A stretch of 64,000 nucleotides of DNA from Hymenobacter sp. YC55 (GCF_029433095.1 NZ_JARNTX010000002.1:1116001-1180000), one strand, 5' to 3'; shown: positions 26,804 through 35,498, numbered from the stretch's first letter. Translations and numbers: made by a program. Notes: generated by a model not told the origin, from the letters alone.

Positions 26804-28216
26804 CTATTGGCTGGACTTTACATCAAGGGACGATAAGCGCGCCTTAGCATTAGTCTTTTTGCCTTTGTAGTCCGAGGAGTAGGCCGGGCCTTGCGGACTA
26901 GCATTGGCCTTCATCAATTTGCGGGTTTTGAGATAGTCTTTGGCTTCGTAATAGATATCTGATTTACGCTCTGCCTTTTCTAGTACAACCTGGTAGTAGC
27001 GTCGAGCAGCCCCCACGTTATTCTCTTCATCGGCAATCTTGGCTAAGTTGTAGTTGGCATGTACATAATAGCCAACGCCAGTTTGGCCCGTAGCTTCCGA
27101 AAAAACCACACATCGCTGAAAGTAGTCCTTGGCCTTTGCGGCGTTCTTATACTTGTTCTGATTCAGCCACCCTAAGTAATAGGTAGCGTATCGACCACTA
27201 AATCCTTCGTAGCCAGGCATGCCTCGGTTCAGCTTATCCAGGATGTCCAAGCTAACTTGTTCACACTTGCGGTGCTCGCCGTTGTTGAAGCAGAGCATAG
27301 CGTAGTAGCGTTCAAAGTAACCATTGTCGGGGTAGGTAGCGGCTAGTTGCCGAGCTACTTGTAAGGCTCCAGCAGAATTGTTTTCCTGCTCGCTGCCTAA
27401 GATTTTCATCAAGAAAAACTTGGCTTCAGGGCCAGTGTACATTCCATTGGCGGCCACATTCTTGATTTGTTGCAGCCCCAGCTGCCGGTTGCCCTTAGGA
27501 AACAGCAGTAAGATAGGGCGCAACCACGGGTGCTCGTCGGAAATCCAGGCAGCGTAGTAATTAAATAGCCCCTGCCCAAGCAGAAACTCGGGGCTCAAAC
27601 CGTTGGCTTCTTTGCTCTTATCGAGATAGTCGAGGGCGCGTTTGCTGCTGACGGTTGCCTTGCGCAGATCGTGACGCTCGGCGTGCAGGCGGGCATCAAA
27701 CCCATAGGCAGCAGCAAGAAAAAAGCAGGCTTCGTAATTTTTGTTGTCGATATCGTACAGCCGCTCCCCCTTGGTAATGGCTGTGTCCATGTAAGCAAAA
27801 AACGTCTTGTCGTAGATAGTATTAGTGACGTTGCTCGGCATGATTTTCCACCATGTGCTCAGGCCCATCAAGAAGTAGGGCATGGGATGTTGTGGATAGC
27901 GCCGACGCAGAGACCGAAACTGCTTTTCGGCCTGATCGTGCTTGGAATTGTAGAGATTATGAACAGCCCCATCCAGCTCTATCTGGATGTCCTGGTTGAG
28001 TAGAAGCCAACTTTTGGTATCGACAATGGAGGGCGCTACATCTACGTTTTCCAGAGTGATGTTGCGCATACCATTCACCAACGTTGTATCTGGTGACTGC
28101 GCAAAACTATCGAAGGCTATTATAAAGAAAACGAGTGACAGCCAAGCTGCTCTGCCAGCTAAGTGAAAGTTATAAGTTGTAGATATTAGCTGTATAAATT
28201 TGTATTCTTTTTTCAT
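26804..28216 (-). CDS. Secreted TPR-like protein of unknown role
   Basis: 470 residues from the ATG at 28216, chosen because a purine-rich AAGGAA lies just upstream and the N-terminal region then gives a late hydrophobic signal segment (about 24-40, LSLVFFIIAFDSFAQ). The rest is helical with loosely conserved TPR units (AYGFDARLHAERHDLRKA, ARQLAATYPDNGYFERYYA, NYNLAKIADEENNVGAARRYY). A Lys-rich tail ends the protein. No enzyme motif. Its base composition is visibly more AT-rich than the flanking genes, and it lies opposite to ftsH and the LUD gene, which are often neighbours in Bacteroidota. Function unknown. Confidence 0.8.
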   Translation of the reverse strand: MKKEYKFIQLISTTYNFHLAGRAAWLSLVFFIIAFDSFAQSPDTTLVNGMRNITLENVDVAPSIVDTKSWLLLNQDIQIELDGAVHNLYNSKHDQAEKQFRSLRRRYPQHPMPYFLMGLSTWWKIMPSNVTNTIYDKTFFAYMDTAITKGERLYDIDNKNYEACFFLAAAYGFDARLHAERHDLRKATVSSKRALDYLDKSKEANGLSPEFLLGQGLFNYYAAWISDEHPWLRPILLLFPKGNRQLGLQQIKNVAANGMYTGPEAKFFLMKILGSEQENNSAGALQVARQLAATYPDNGYFERYYAMLCFNNGEHRKCEQVSLDILDKLNRGMPGYEGFSGRYATYYLGWLNQNKYKNAAKAKDYFQRCVVFSEATGQTGVGYYVHANYNLAKIADEENNVGAARRYYQVVLEKAERKSDIYYEAKDYLKTRKLMKANASPQGPAYSSDYKGKKTNAKARLSSLDVKSSQ

Positions 28217-28574
28217 GGTAATTCCTTTCAAGCGTAAAATTAAGCTATTAATGCCAATTAAACACGGTTTGATAAGTAATGTAATATAGGATATAATATA
28301 GTGAGAGAAAAACAAATACTGCTGTATTATATCAAGTTGTGCTAATGTTATATTCGATTATGTTTTAAGACTATTTCCATAAGATGACCTGATTATGTAG
28401 GCCTAGTGAAATGCTTCAGCTAAGAATACTTCCGAGCAATCGAAAGGACTGTACCGCAGTGGTGCCAGTCCGGGTCAGTGCTGCTCCATCAAGGAGTAAT
28501 CTTCTCACTGAATAGAGTGAGGGTTTTGCCGTGTAGTAGGCGGCTTCTACCTTAGAGCTTATTACCTTTGAGCT
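28217..28574. other. Intergenic region upstream of the LUD gene
   Basis: 358 bases between divergent genes. The left part (to about 28400) is very AT-rich and should hold the TPR gene's promoter, but I find no clean TAnnTTTG box. The right part (28430-28560) is GC-richer with short complementary segments (GGACTG/CAGTCC, CTCACTG...TAGAGTGAG). I compared it with common riboswitch motifs and found no match. TACCTTTG sits at 28563-28570. Confidence 0.45.
28563..28570 (+). promoter_or_regulatory. Putative -7 element immediately before the LUD gene
   Basis: TACCTTTG fits TAnnTTTG exactly and ends 4 bases before the ATG. If used, transcription would begin at or near the start codon and the mRNA would be leaderless. 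A -33 box is not obvious. Confidence 0.4.
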
Positions 28575-29234
28575 ATGCCTGAATCCTCCCGCGATATTAT
28601 TCTGCGCCGTATCCGCGAATCCCTCCAGCAGCCTACTCCCTCTAAGCCTGCTCCCGACTTCACGGCTCCCTTACACCCCCGAGCGCCCGGCGACCTAGCC
28701 GTTGCTTTTGCCGAAAGCTTTGTGCGCGTGGGCGGGCAACTGTATTTCTGCGAATCAGAGGAGCATTTCTACGATCAGCTTTTCACTTACAAAAAGGAAA
28801 AAGAGCTTGAGCACCTGTATGTGTGGGAGCCAGAGTTGAAAAAGATGCTGCACGCTGGTGGCCTCGTTTTCAACCAGGATGAAGGCAACTTTGTGGCGCA
28901 CGCTGACGCGGGGCTAACTACCTGCGAAGCGTTGATAGCCCGTACGGGCAGCGTGCTGGTCTCGGCAGCTACGAGCAGTGGGCGTCGCCTCAGTATCTAT
29001 CCCGATCAGCACTTGGTGGTGGCGCGTACTTCCCAAGTGGTGGCCGATATCAGCGACGCACTGCGTAACCTGCAGCAGAAATACGGCCCCGAGCATCTGC
29101 CTTCCATGATTTCGCTTACTACGGGCCCCAGCCGCACGGCTGATATTGAAAAGACTCTTGTGCTCGGTGCCCACGGCCCGCGCAGCCTTGCTCTGTTTTT
29201 ACTGGATGACGAAGCCGCCACCTCGCCTGCCTGA
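28575..29234 (+). CDS. LUD-domain protein (LutC/YkgG family)
   Basis: 219 residues. N-terminal IILRRIRESLQQ helix as in LutC proteins; the LUD core covers about 60-210 with ADAGLTTCEALIARTGSVLVSA, RRLSIYPDQHLVVARTSQVV and a C-terminal ISLTTGPSRTADIEKTLVLGAHGP signature. LutC belongs to the lactate-utilisation complex LutABC, but lone LUD genes next to ftsH are common in Bacteroidota and their role is unsettled. No lutA/lutB is in this window. The 3' end overlaps the lpxH start by 29 bases, so the two are co-translated. Confidence 0.9.
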   Translation: MPESSRDIILRRIRESLQQPTPSKPAPDFTAPLHPRAPGDLAVAFAESFVRVGGQLYFCESEEHFYDQLFTYKKEKELEHLYVWEPELKKMLHAGGLVFNQDEGNFVAHADAGLTTCEALIARTGSVLVSAATSSGRRLSIYPDQHLVVARTSQVVADISDALRNLQQKYGPEHLPSMISLTTGPSRTADIEKTLVLGAHGPRSLALFLLDDEAATSPA

Positions 29235-29997
29235 TTTGACGTTGCCCCCTGGCCAGCGCGTATATTTTGCTTCCGATTTCCACCTTGGAGTGCCCGACGC
29301 CGCCAGTTCGCTGGCGCGAGAGCGACGCATTGTGCGCTGGCTAGATTCTGTCGCGCCCGATGCCGCTGCCATCTACTTGCTCGGCGACATTTTCGACTTC
29401 TGGTTTGAGTACCGGCATGCCATTCCGCGTGGTTTCATTCGCCTACAAGGCAAACTCGCCGAGCTTACAGATGCTGGGGTGCCAATTACGTTTTTCACCG
29501 GCAACCACGACATGTGGATGTTCGACTACTTCACCGTAGAGCTAGGCATTCCTATTCTTCGTCATCCAGTTAGCCAACAAATCGGGGGACGAGAGTTTCA
29601 TATTGGGCACGGCGACGGACTTGGGCCGAAGGACCATACCTATAAAGTACTGAAGCGTATTTTCGCTTCGCCGATTGCGCAATGGCTATTTGCGCGGTTG
29701 CATCCCAACTTTGGTATTGGCTTGGCGAACGGCTGGAGCCGTCGTAGCCGAATTCAGAACACCAAGGAAGACGAAAAATACTACGGTGACGAGGAATGGC
29801 TACTCATTTACTGCCGTGAACTAGAAAAGCTCTTCCACCACGACTATTACGTATTTGGGCACCGCCATCTGCCAATAGACGTAACAGTAGCGCCAGGTAG
29901 CCGGTACATGAACCTCGGCGAATGGGTCAATTATTGCTCGTATGGCGTGTATGATGGTACCGACCTGGTTCTGGAGCATTTCGAGAGTAAGCAGTAG
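29206..29997 (+). CDS. lpxH: UDP-2,3-diacylglucosamine diphosphatase (LpxH-type)
   Basis: 263 residues from the ATG at 29206; a longer in-frame start lies deep inside the LUD gene and is unlikely. Metallophosphoesterase motifs in order: FASDFHLG, LLGDIFDFWF, FTGNHDMW, HIGHGDG, VFGHRHLP. These bind the dinuclear metal centre. LpxH cleaves UDP-2,3-diacylglucosamine to lipid X in lipid A synthesis at the inner membrane face. It overlaps both neighbours, indicating one operon with the LUD and propeller genes. Confidence 0.93.
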   Translation: MTKPPPRLPDLTLPPGQRVYFASDFHLGVPDAASSLARERRIVRWLDSVAPDAAAIYLLGDIFDFWFEYRHAIPRGFIRLQGKLAELTDAGVPITFFTGNHDMWMFDYFTVELGIPILRHPVSQQIGGREFHIGHGDGLGPKDHTYKVLKRIFASPIAQWLFARLHPNFGIGLANGWSRRSRIQNTKEDEKYYGDEEWLLIYCRELEKLFHHDYYVFGHRHLPIDVTVAPGSRYMNLGEWVNYCSYGVYDGTDLVLEHFESKQ

Positions 29998-30919
29998 GCT
30001 GCGGGGGCAGAAGAGACTGTGCGTAATCTTGCTGCTTACCGCTTTAAGCGTTTTACCAACTCTTGCTCAAACTACTGTGCCCAATCCGGCATCGGTGGCG
30101 CCTCCGAGCCAACAGCCCGCGCCTGTCCAAGCGCCTTCCTCGGTAGTAAAGTCCACGGAAGCAGCTCCGGCTAGCTCAGTCTGGACGCTGGTGCGTAGCA
30201 TTGCTTTGCCACGACCCGGTGCGGCTTCCTTGGATCGGCGCGGTACGTTGTATGTGGCCGACGCCCAAAATAACGTCCATCAATACGGTCCTGATGGGCA
30301 GGCTCTGAACACGTACTCGCCGCCGCAGCCCGGCCACGTGGCCCAGATTGAAGCCTGGAATACCACAAAAATTTTGGTGTTCTACGACGACCGGCAGGAA
30401 CTGCTAATGCTCGACCGGTTTGCTGCTCCCATAAGCCAGCTTAACCTGTTGGATTTGCTGGAAGGCACTGCCCGCGCCACCACGCTAGCTCCCGACGACC
30501 GTATATGGCTGCTAAATGAGTCGGATTTGACGTTGCGCCAGTTCGACCCTGCGCAGCCGCGCAATACCCGCAATACACCCCTAGATTTGCTTATTGGCCG
30601 CTCCCGCCCCGATTTTCGCTTCCTGCGCGAGTACCAGAACAACCTGTATTTGGTTGACCGGGTGAACGGGATTTATGTGTTTGACAACCTCGGAAACTAC
30701 CGCAAAAAGCTGCCGTTCCTTAACCTTACTACTGTCGGTTTTCGGGGCGACGAATTGTACTTCCTGGCCGATGGAACCGTACAGCTTTTCCACCTCTATA
30801 ACCTCACACAACGCGCCGTACCCTTACCGGTACCAGCCACCGACGTGCGGCAAGTGCTGCTAGGGGAGAGCTACGCCTACGTTTTTACGCTAGCGGGCAT
30901 CCAAGTCTATAAACTCTAA
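29954..30919 (+). CDS. Exported beta-propeller-like protein
   Basis: About 321 residues; start uncertain because in-frame ATGs at 29942, 29951 and 29954 all lie within the 3' end of lpxH. A hydrophobic signal segment follows (LCVILLLTALSVLPTLAQ), then a Pro/Ala/Ser-rich linker and repeated beta-strand units resembling NHL/propeller blades (RGTLYVADAQNNVHQYGPDGQ, NNLYLVDRVNGIYVFDNLGNY, GDELYFLADGTVQLFHLYN). No catalytic residues are evident. The overlap with lpxH suggests translational coupling and an envelope role, but the function is unknown. Confidence 0.78.
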   Translation: MVPTWFWSISRVSSRLRGQKRLCVILLLTALSVLPTLAQTTVPNPASVAPPSQQPAPVQAPSSVVKSTEAAPASSVWTLVRSIALPRPGAASLDRRGTLYVADAQNNVHQYGPDGQALNTYSPPQPGHVAQIEAWNTTKILVFYDDRQELLMLDRFAAPISQLNLLDLLEGTARATTLAPDDRIWLLNESDLTLRQFDPAQPRNTRNTPLDLLIGRSRPDFRFLREYQNNLYLVDRVNGIYVFDNLGNYRKKLPFLNLTTVGFRGDELYFLADGTVQLFHLYNLTQRAVPLPVPATDVRQVLLGESYAYVFTLAGIQVYKL

Positions 30920-31302
30920 AAGCTTGGCACTTAAGCCTGCTGAAGCATAACCGTGGTGCCTTCTTGTGTGGTACACGGCCACGCTAGATAGGGCGTCGCA
31001 GTTTTCCACATCAACAAGCTGAGCGTGAATGATGTACTCGCTGTACGCTGTTGGTGTGAGGAGTACCTACTAGATTCTGGCATTTCTAGTGCTGATATTC
31101 AAGCACCTAGCAATGCGCGCGCCGTGCATCGTGTTGATAACTAACTGGTTGTGTAATTGCTGGTTGGGTGATGTCACTGCTTTGCAGGTTGTAGTTGGGA
31201 AAAGGAAGGAGCTGAGAAGTAACTCCGCCGTAAGCGCAACCGTTAGCCTTGTGCCGGCTTCGGCCGTTCTGCCCTCCTCCACATCCAAAACCTGACCTAG
31301 CT
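30920..31302. other. 383-base gap before the alcohol dehydrogenase gene
   Basis: No convincing frame (the 60-70-codon frames on both strands overlap each other and look random), no hairpin with a T-run after the propeller gene, and no exact TAnnTTTG box. I see nothing assignable apart from presumed regulatory sequence. Confidence 0.5.
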
Positions 31303-32466
31303 ATGAAAGCACTCGTGTATCATGGGATGAAAGACGTCCGCGTCGACACCGTAGATGATCCTAAAATTGAAAACGCCCGCGACGCTATTATTCGCGTCAC
31401 GAGCACGGCTATCTGCGGCTCCGACCTGCACATTTACAACGGCAGCATCCCGCAGCCTCGTCCTATGGTGCTAGGGCACGAGTTTATGGGCATAGTAGAG
31501 GAAGTAGGCAAAGGAGTTGGTAACAAGCTTAAGGTCGGTGACCGGGTAGTGGTACCGTTTCCTATTGCGTGCGGCACCTGCTATTTCTGTAACCACGAGT
31601 TGCCGGGGCACTGCGAAAACTCTAACCCCGACCATTACGGCCCTGAAGGCGGCCTGATGACTGAAAAAGGGGGCGCCCTTTTCGGGTACACCGATATTTA
31701 CGGAGGCTACAATGGCGGCCAAGCCGAGTTTGTGCGCGTACCCTACGCCGACTTTGGCCCGCGTGTCATCCCAGATTCTCTGACCGATGAGCAGGCACTG
31801 TTCCTGACGGATATTTTCCCCACGGGCTATTCTGGCATTGATTGGGCCGACGTGAAAGGTGGCGAGTTCGTTGCAATTTTTGGGTCGGGGCCGGTGGGTA
31901 TTATGGCTGCCAAGTCGGCGTGGCTGCGCGGGGCGGCCCGCGTAGTGCTTGTTGATACGCAGCAATACCGCCTCGATAAAGCCAAGCGCGTTACCAACTC
32001 GGAAATCATTCTGTGGGAAAACGCCAAGGATGTAATACAGCAAATCCGGGATATGAGTGAAGGCCGGGGCGCCGACGTGTGCGTGGAATGCGTAGGCTTC
32101 GAGCCCGACCGTAACCTGCTCGACCGAGCCAAAGCCGTTGTCAACCTCGAAAAAGGCTCACCGAAAGTACTGGAGGCCTGCATGAGCGCTGTGCGCCGCG
32201 GTGGTGTCGTGACGGTGTTAGGCGTGTATAGCTCGCCCTACGACAATTTTCCCATCCATCAGTTCTTCGACAAAGGCATCACGATTCGTGGTGGCCAAGC
32301 CCCCGCGCAAAAGCACATCGACAAGCTCTTGCAGTATGTGATAGAAGGCAAAGTGGTGCTCGACGACATCATCTCGCACCGGTTGCCACTGTCAGAGGCT
32401 GCTCACGGCTACGACATCTTCCGCAACAAGAAAGACAACTGCCTGAAAGTAGTGTTGACGCCCTAA
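31303..32466 (+). CDS. Zinc-dependent alcohol/formaldehyde dehydrogenase-like protein
   Basis: 387 residues from ATG 31303 (an upstream in-frame ATG adds a non-conserved cysteine/proline-rich leader). Catalytic zinc ligands: Cys in AICGSDLH and His-Glu in LGHEFMG. Structural zinc loop: CGTCYFCNHELPGHC. Rossmann nucleotide site: IFGSGPVGIMAAKSA. The long insertion after the zinc loop and the 387-residue length are like the glutathione-independent formaldehyde dehydrogenase branch of the MDR superfamily, often annotated only as zinc-dependent alcohol dehydrogenase. NAD(H) is the likely cofactor. Single-gene unit with its own terminator; substrate not determinable. Confidence 0.9.
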   Translation: MKALVYHGMKDVRVDTVDDPKIENARDAIIRVTSTAICGSDLHIYNGSIPQPRPMVLGHEFMGIVEEVGKGVGNKLKVGDRVVVPFPIACGTCYFCNHELPGHCENSNPDHYGPEGGLMTEKGGALFGYTDIYGGYNGGQAEFVRVPYADFGPRVIPDSLTDEQALFLTDIFPTGYSGIDWADVKGGEFVAIFGSGPVGIMAAKSAWLRGAARVVLVDTQQYRLDKAKRVTNSEIILWENAKDVIQQIRDMSEGRGADVCVECVGFEPDRNLLDRAKAVVNLEKGSPKVLEACMSAVRRGGVVTVLGVYSSPYDNFPIHQFFDKGITIRGGQAPAQKHIDKLLQYVIEGKVVLDDIISHRLPLSEAAHGYDIFRNKKDNCLKVVLTP

Positions 32467-32492
32467 ACCCGTTTCACCTTCTCTATGGATAC

Positions 32493-32519
32493 AAAAGCCT
32501 GCATCTAGCAGGCTTTTTT
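32493..32519 (+). terminator. Intrinsic terminator of the dehydrogenase gene
   Basis: AAAAGCCTGC (32493-32502), ATCTA loop, GCAGGCTTTTTTG (32508-32520): a short GC stem with a T-run, 27 bases after the stop codon. Confidence 0.92.
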
Positions 32520-32681
32520 GCGTTTAGCTAGAAGCAGTTGTTCGCGACTATTGGGCGAGTTTACCGTTCTATCTAATGCGTTAGTTGAGCCCGTAAACTG
32601 ATGCGTTAAGCTCTAGTAGCCGTTATTTCAGCAAGAAATTAGAGTTAAACTGGGCACCATGAACCCCGGTTTTGAATTATG

Positions 32682-32689
32682 TATCTTTG
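32682..32689 (+). promoter_or_regulatory. Putative -7 element of the ricT-gldH operon
   Basis: TATCTTTG matches TAnnTTTG and lies 56 bases before the ricT start codon, with no other gene between. No clear -33 box. Confidence 0.5.
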
Positions 32690-32744
32690 TAGAAACTGAA
32701 TTTTCGCGGCGCTCGACGCTGCTTCACTATATAGATCTTTCGCA

Positions 32745-34391
32745 GTGGCTTGTACTTCCTGTTCTACTGGCGGTGGCTGCTCTACTACTACCTCGGGCTG
32801 TGGCTCGAAAGGCAGCTGTAGCAGCGGCTGTACCCGCCTCAATGTGTTCGACTGGCTCCAGGACCTGGACACCCCTAGCGACTTCAAAGGCTTTGATATC
32901 GTCGAAATCCGCTTCAAGGGCGGACGCAAGGACTTTTACCGCAATACCCATCACTTACCACTAGTCACCGGCGACGCAGTGGTGGTGGAAGCCGGTGGCA
33001 ATGGCTGGCATTTGGGCCACGTTTCGCTCAAGGGCGAGCTAGTGCGCTTGCAAATGAAGAAAAAGAAGGTTCCCCTCGACTCCAAGGACATCCATACGAT
33101 TCTGCGGGTGGCTACCGAGCAAGACATAGAGCGCTGGAATGCCGTGCGCGACCTGGAAACGGGCACTATGTTCCGGGCCCGTACCGTGGTCGATGAACTG
33201 CGCCTGCGCATGAAGCTTTCCGATGTGGAATACCAGGCCGACCGCACCCGCGCCACGTTCTTCTATTCAGCTGAGGACCGGGTGGACTTTCGCGACCTTA
33301 TCAAGCGCCTCGCCGACGAGTTTCGGGTGCGGGTGGAGATGCGCCAAATTTCGTTGCGCCACGAGGCCGGCCGCTTGGGCGGTATTGGGGTGTGCGGCCG
33401 CGAGCTTTGCTGCTCTACTTGGCTGACCGATTTCAAAAGCGTGAGCACCACTGCGGCCCGCTACCAAAACCTCAGCCTGAACCCGGCCAAGCTTTCCGGC
33501 CAATGTGGCCGCCTCAAGTGCTGCCTTAACTACGAGCTCGATACCTACCTCGATGCACTAAAGGATATTCCGCAAGTGCAGCGCCCGCTGCAAACCGAGA
33601 AGGGTGACTACGTGCTGCAAAAGACCGACATTTTCAAAAAGAAGATGTGGTTTGCCGTGCGGGGCGACAACAACTGGGTGGTACTGCCCACCGAACGGGT
33701 GCGCGAGGTACTGGAAATGAATAAGCGCGGCGAGAAAGTGGAAACGCTGCTGGTACCCGTGCGCGAAGAAGAGAAAGCGCCCGAAGTAACGGCCATTGTC
33801 GAAGGCTCGTTGGAGCGCCTCGACGACAAAATCAAATCGAGCAAGCGCAGCAAGCGGGGCAAAAAGAAAAACAAAACCGAGGATGCCACAGTAGCCTCAG
33901 TTGCTCCCCGTGAGGGAGGCAACCGCCCAACGAGCACTGCTCGCCCGGCAGCACCCGCTGCCCCTGCGCCCGCTGCGGTGGTAGCACCCGAGCCCCCCGC
34001 GGCTGGCGAAGAACCTCGCCGTCCGCGGGGGGCTGCTGCCCGGCCCCTAAACCGGCGCAACAACCGCAACCGCTCCAACAACTCCGCCGACGGAACCCGT
34101 GGCGAAGGTCAGCCGCGTACTGCCGAAGGCAAACGGACCTCACCAGTTGAGGGCAACAAACCTGCCAGTAACACCGAGCCTCGCCCACCGCGCCAAGGTG
34201 GGGAACGGCGCGGTAACCGGGGAACTGCTGCGCCCGGAGCAGGGGAGGGTGGTGCCAACCGCGCAAGCGGCGCCGAAGGCAACGCCAGTCGTCCGCCACG
34301 TGAAGGAGGCCGTTCGGGCCGCCGGGGCGGTGGGCGCCGACCTGAAGGAGGTGCCCCCGGTTCGCCTTCTGCCTCTCCTGCTGCTTCCTAA
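32745..34391 (+). CDS. ricT: RicT/YaaT-like PSP1-domain protein
   Basis: 548 residues. An unusual N-terminal stretch (residues 1-30) is Cys/Gly/Ser-rich with seven cysteines. The PSP1 core (about 40-330) has GGRKDFYRN, DLETGTMFRARTVV, and two cysteine clusters, CGRELCCSTWL and CGRLKCCLNYE, matching the conserved Cys of RicT proteins, which in Bacillus bind iron-sulfur clusters in a complex acting on RNA processing. From about 380 to the end the protein is low-complexity, Pro/Ala/Arg/Gly-rich and probably disordered. It is directly followed by gldH, a recurring Bacteroidota pair. Core assignment firm; role here inferred. Confidence 0.88.
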   Translation: MACTSCSTGGGCSTTTSGCGSKGSCSSGCTRLNVFDWLQDLDTPSDFKGFDIVEIRFKGGRKDFYRNTHHLPLVTGDAVVVEAGGNGWHLGHVSLKGELVRLQMKKKKVPLDSKDIHTILRVATEQDIERWNAVRDLETGTMFRARTVVDELRLRMKLSDVEYQADRTRATFFYSAEDRVDFRDLIKRLADEFRVRVEMRQISLRHEAGRLGGIGVCGRELCCSTWLTDFKSVSTTAARYQNLSLNPAKLSGQCGRLKCCLNYELDTYLDALKDIPQVQRPLQTEKGDYVLQKTDIFKKKMWFAVRGDNNWVVLPTERVREVLEMNKRGEKVETLLVPVREEEKAPEVTAIVEGSLERLDDKIKSSKRSKRGKKKNKTEDATVASVAPREGGNRPTSTARPAAPAAPAPAAVVAPEPPAAGEEPRRPRGAAARPLNRRNNRNRSNNSADGTRGEGQPRTAEGKRTSPVEGNKPASNTEPRPPRQGGERRGNRGTAAPGAGEGGANRASGAEGNASRPPREGGRSGRRGGGRRPEGGAPGSPSASPAAS

Positions 34392-34407
34392 GTTGCCTTT
34401 ACTACCT

Positions 34408-34893
34408 ATGCGTACGTTTCGTTTGTTGCCGGCCCTCGGGCTGTTTTTGAGTGTGCTGTTGACTGCCTGCGACCCGAACCAGGTGTATGAGAAGAACATC
34501 GATTTCGATAACTACACTTGGTCGGTGAAGCAGAAGCCAGCTTTCACCTTCGATATTGCGGATACCACTCAGCGTTACGATGTGTATTTCAACATCCGAA
34601 ACGCGTCGTCCTATGGGTACTACAATCTGTATGTGAAGCACACCCTCACCGATCCAGCCAACAAGCAAGTGTCGCAGTTGCTGCACCAGATGCTACTGAT
34701 GGACCCGCAAACCGGTGAGCCCCGCGGCAAAGGCACCGGCGACATCTACGACCATCAGTTTCTGGCGCTGCCCAACCAGAAGTTTCAGCGGTCAGGCACT
34801 TACAAGATTGTGCTGGAGCAGTACATGCGCCAAAACCAACTGCCCGGCCTGATGGCGGTGGGCGTACGAGTAGCTAAAACCACTACTAAATAG
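34408..34893 (+). CDS. gldH: Gliding motility lipoprotein GldH
   Basis: 161 residues from the ATG at 34408, 14 bases after ricT. A longer in-frame start runs antisense-free but out of frame through the ricT tail and can be discarded. Lipoprotein signal MRTFRLLPALGLFLSVLLTAC with Cys at residue 21; the mature part starts DPNQVYEKNIDF and has the GldH pattern (FDIADTTQRYDVYFNIRN, GDIYDHQFLALPNQKF, GTYKIVLEQYMR). GldH is needed for gliding in Flavobacterium and is present even in non-gliding Bacteroidota. The stop codon overlaps the start of a palindromic repeat. Confidence 0.93.
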   Translation: MRTFRLLPALGLFLSVLLTACDPNQVYEKNIDFDNYTWSVKQKPAFTFDIADTTQRYDVYFNIRNASSYGYYNLYVKHTLTDPANKQVSQLLHQMLLMDPQTGEPRGKGTGDIYDHQFLALPNQKFQRSGTYKIVLEQYMRQNQLPGLMAVGVRVAKTTTK

Positions 34894-34978
34894 TCTTTGT
34901 CATTCCGGCGCAGGATGAATCTGAGTAAATCTGTTGAGTAAAGTATTCAGATTCCTTCTGGGGCGGAATGACAAAGAC
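34893..34978. repeat. Palindromic intergenic repeat, GTCATTCCG type
   Basis: Left arm GTCTTTGTCATTCCG (34893-34907) and exact reverse complement (34964-34978). Inside, GAATCTG (34918-34924) and CAGATTC (34948-34954) also pair, so the element folds as one long interrupted hairpin. It starts at the last base of the gldH stop codon. The layout resembles mobile palindromic repeats common in this group; it may also act as a 3'-end for gldH. Confidence 0.8.
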
Positions 34979-35055
34979 CTATCTTAATAGCCACTAAGCA
35001 GCCGACTCACATAGGCCGTTCAACGGGCAGTTTCTTGCTGGTTTTCCTAAAAAAC

Positions 35056-35089
35056 AAAGACGCCCTGGTTTGGAAACCGGGGCGTCTTT
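35056..35089 (-). terminator. Intrinsic terminator of the cold-shock gene
   Basis: AAAGACGCCC...GGGCGTCTTT stem (35056-35089) with an inner GGTTT/AAACC pairing; on the minus strand it runs into GTTTTTTAGG. It lies 23 bases after the cold-shock gene stop. Confidence 0.9.
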
Positions 35090-35111
35090 CATAGTGGGAA
35101 GCCTACAGTAG

Positions 35112-35309
35112 CTATACTGCGATACGCTCTACTTTAACCGCGTTCAGGCCTTTTTTGCCTTCGATAACCTCAAACGAAACCCGGTCATTCTCGCGAATTT
35201 CGTGAATTAAGCCCGTCTGGTGCACAAAAATATCCTGGCTGTTTTCATCCTGAATAATGAAGCCGAACCCCTTGGCTTCATTGAAAAACTTCACTTTCCC
35301 GGTTTTCAT
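35112..35309 (-). CDS. CspA-family cold-shock protein
   Basis: 65 residues, a single cold-shock domain. RNP1 (KGFGFIIQ) and RNP2 (DIFVHQTGL) are both present, with the typical MKTGKVKFFNEAKGFGF start. These proteins bind single-stranded RNA/DNA and melt RNA structure. Single-gene unit, divergent from the disordered hydrophilic protein gene and closed by its own terminator. Cold induction cannot be judged from sequence. Confidence 0.96.
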   Translation of the reverse strand: MKTGKVKFFNEAKGFGFIIQDENSQDIFVHQTGLIHEIRENDRVSFEVIEGKKGLNAVKVERIAV

Positions 35310-35498
35310 AAGGGTAATAAGGTTGATTTGGTAGTGGAAAGGGTAAAAAGATGTGGGTAAATCTAAGGGGTATTTTGGAACTCACCCAACGCAAGTGCTC
35401 CAATTCCAACCCCAGCAACAGCAGAAGCGTAGCAGTAACTACCCGACCTTACTGCCCCTGTAGCGGCAATTGTCGGTTCACCTCCTGCACTTTTGCTT

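Noticed and set aside
28430..28560. Possible riboswitch or small RNA upstream of the LUD gene
   Set aside because: Segments such as GGTGCCAGTCC recalled cobalamin elements, but the required box and overall fold pattern are missing.
31070..31295. Overlapping short frames on both strands before the dehydrogenase
   Set aside because: They overlap each other almost completely and neither looks like a protein.
34099..34407. Longer gldH start overlapping the ricT tail
   Set aside because: It would place the lipoprotein signal peptide more than 100 residues inside; the ATG at 34408 gives a perfect lipoprotein signal.
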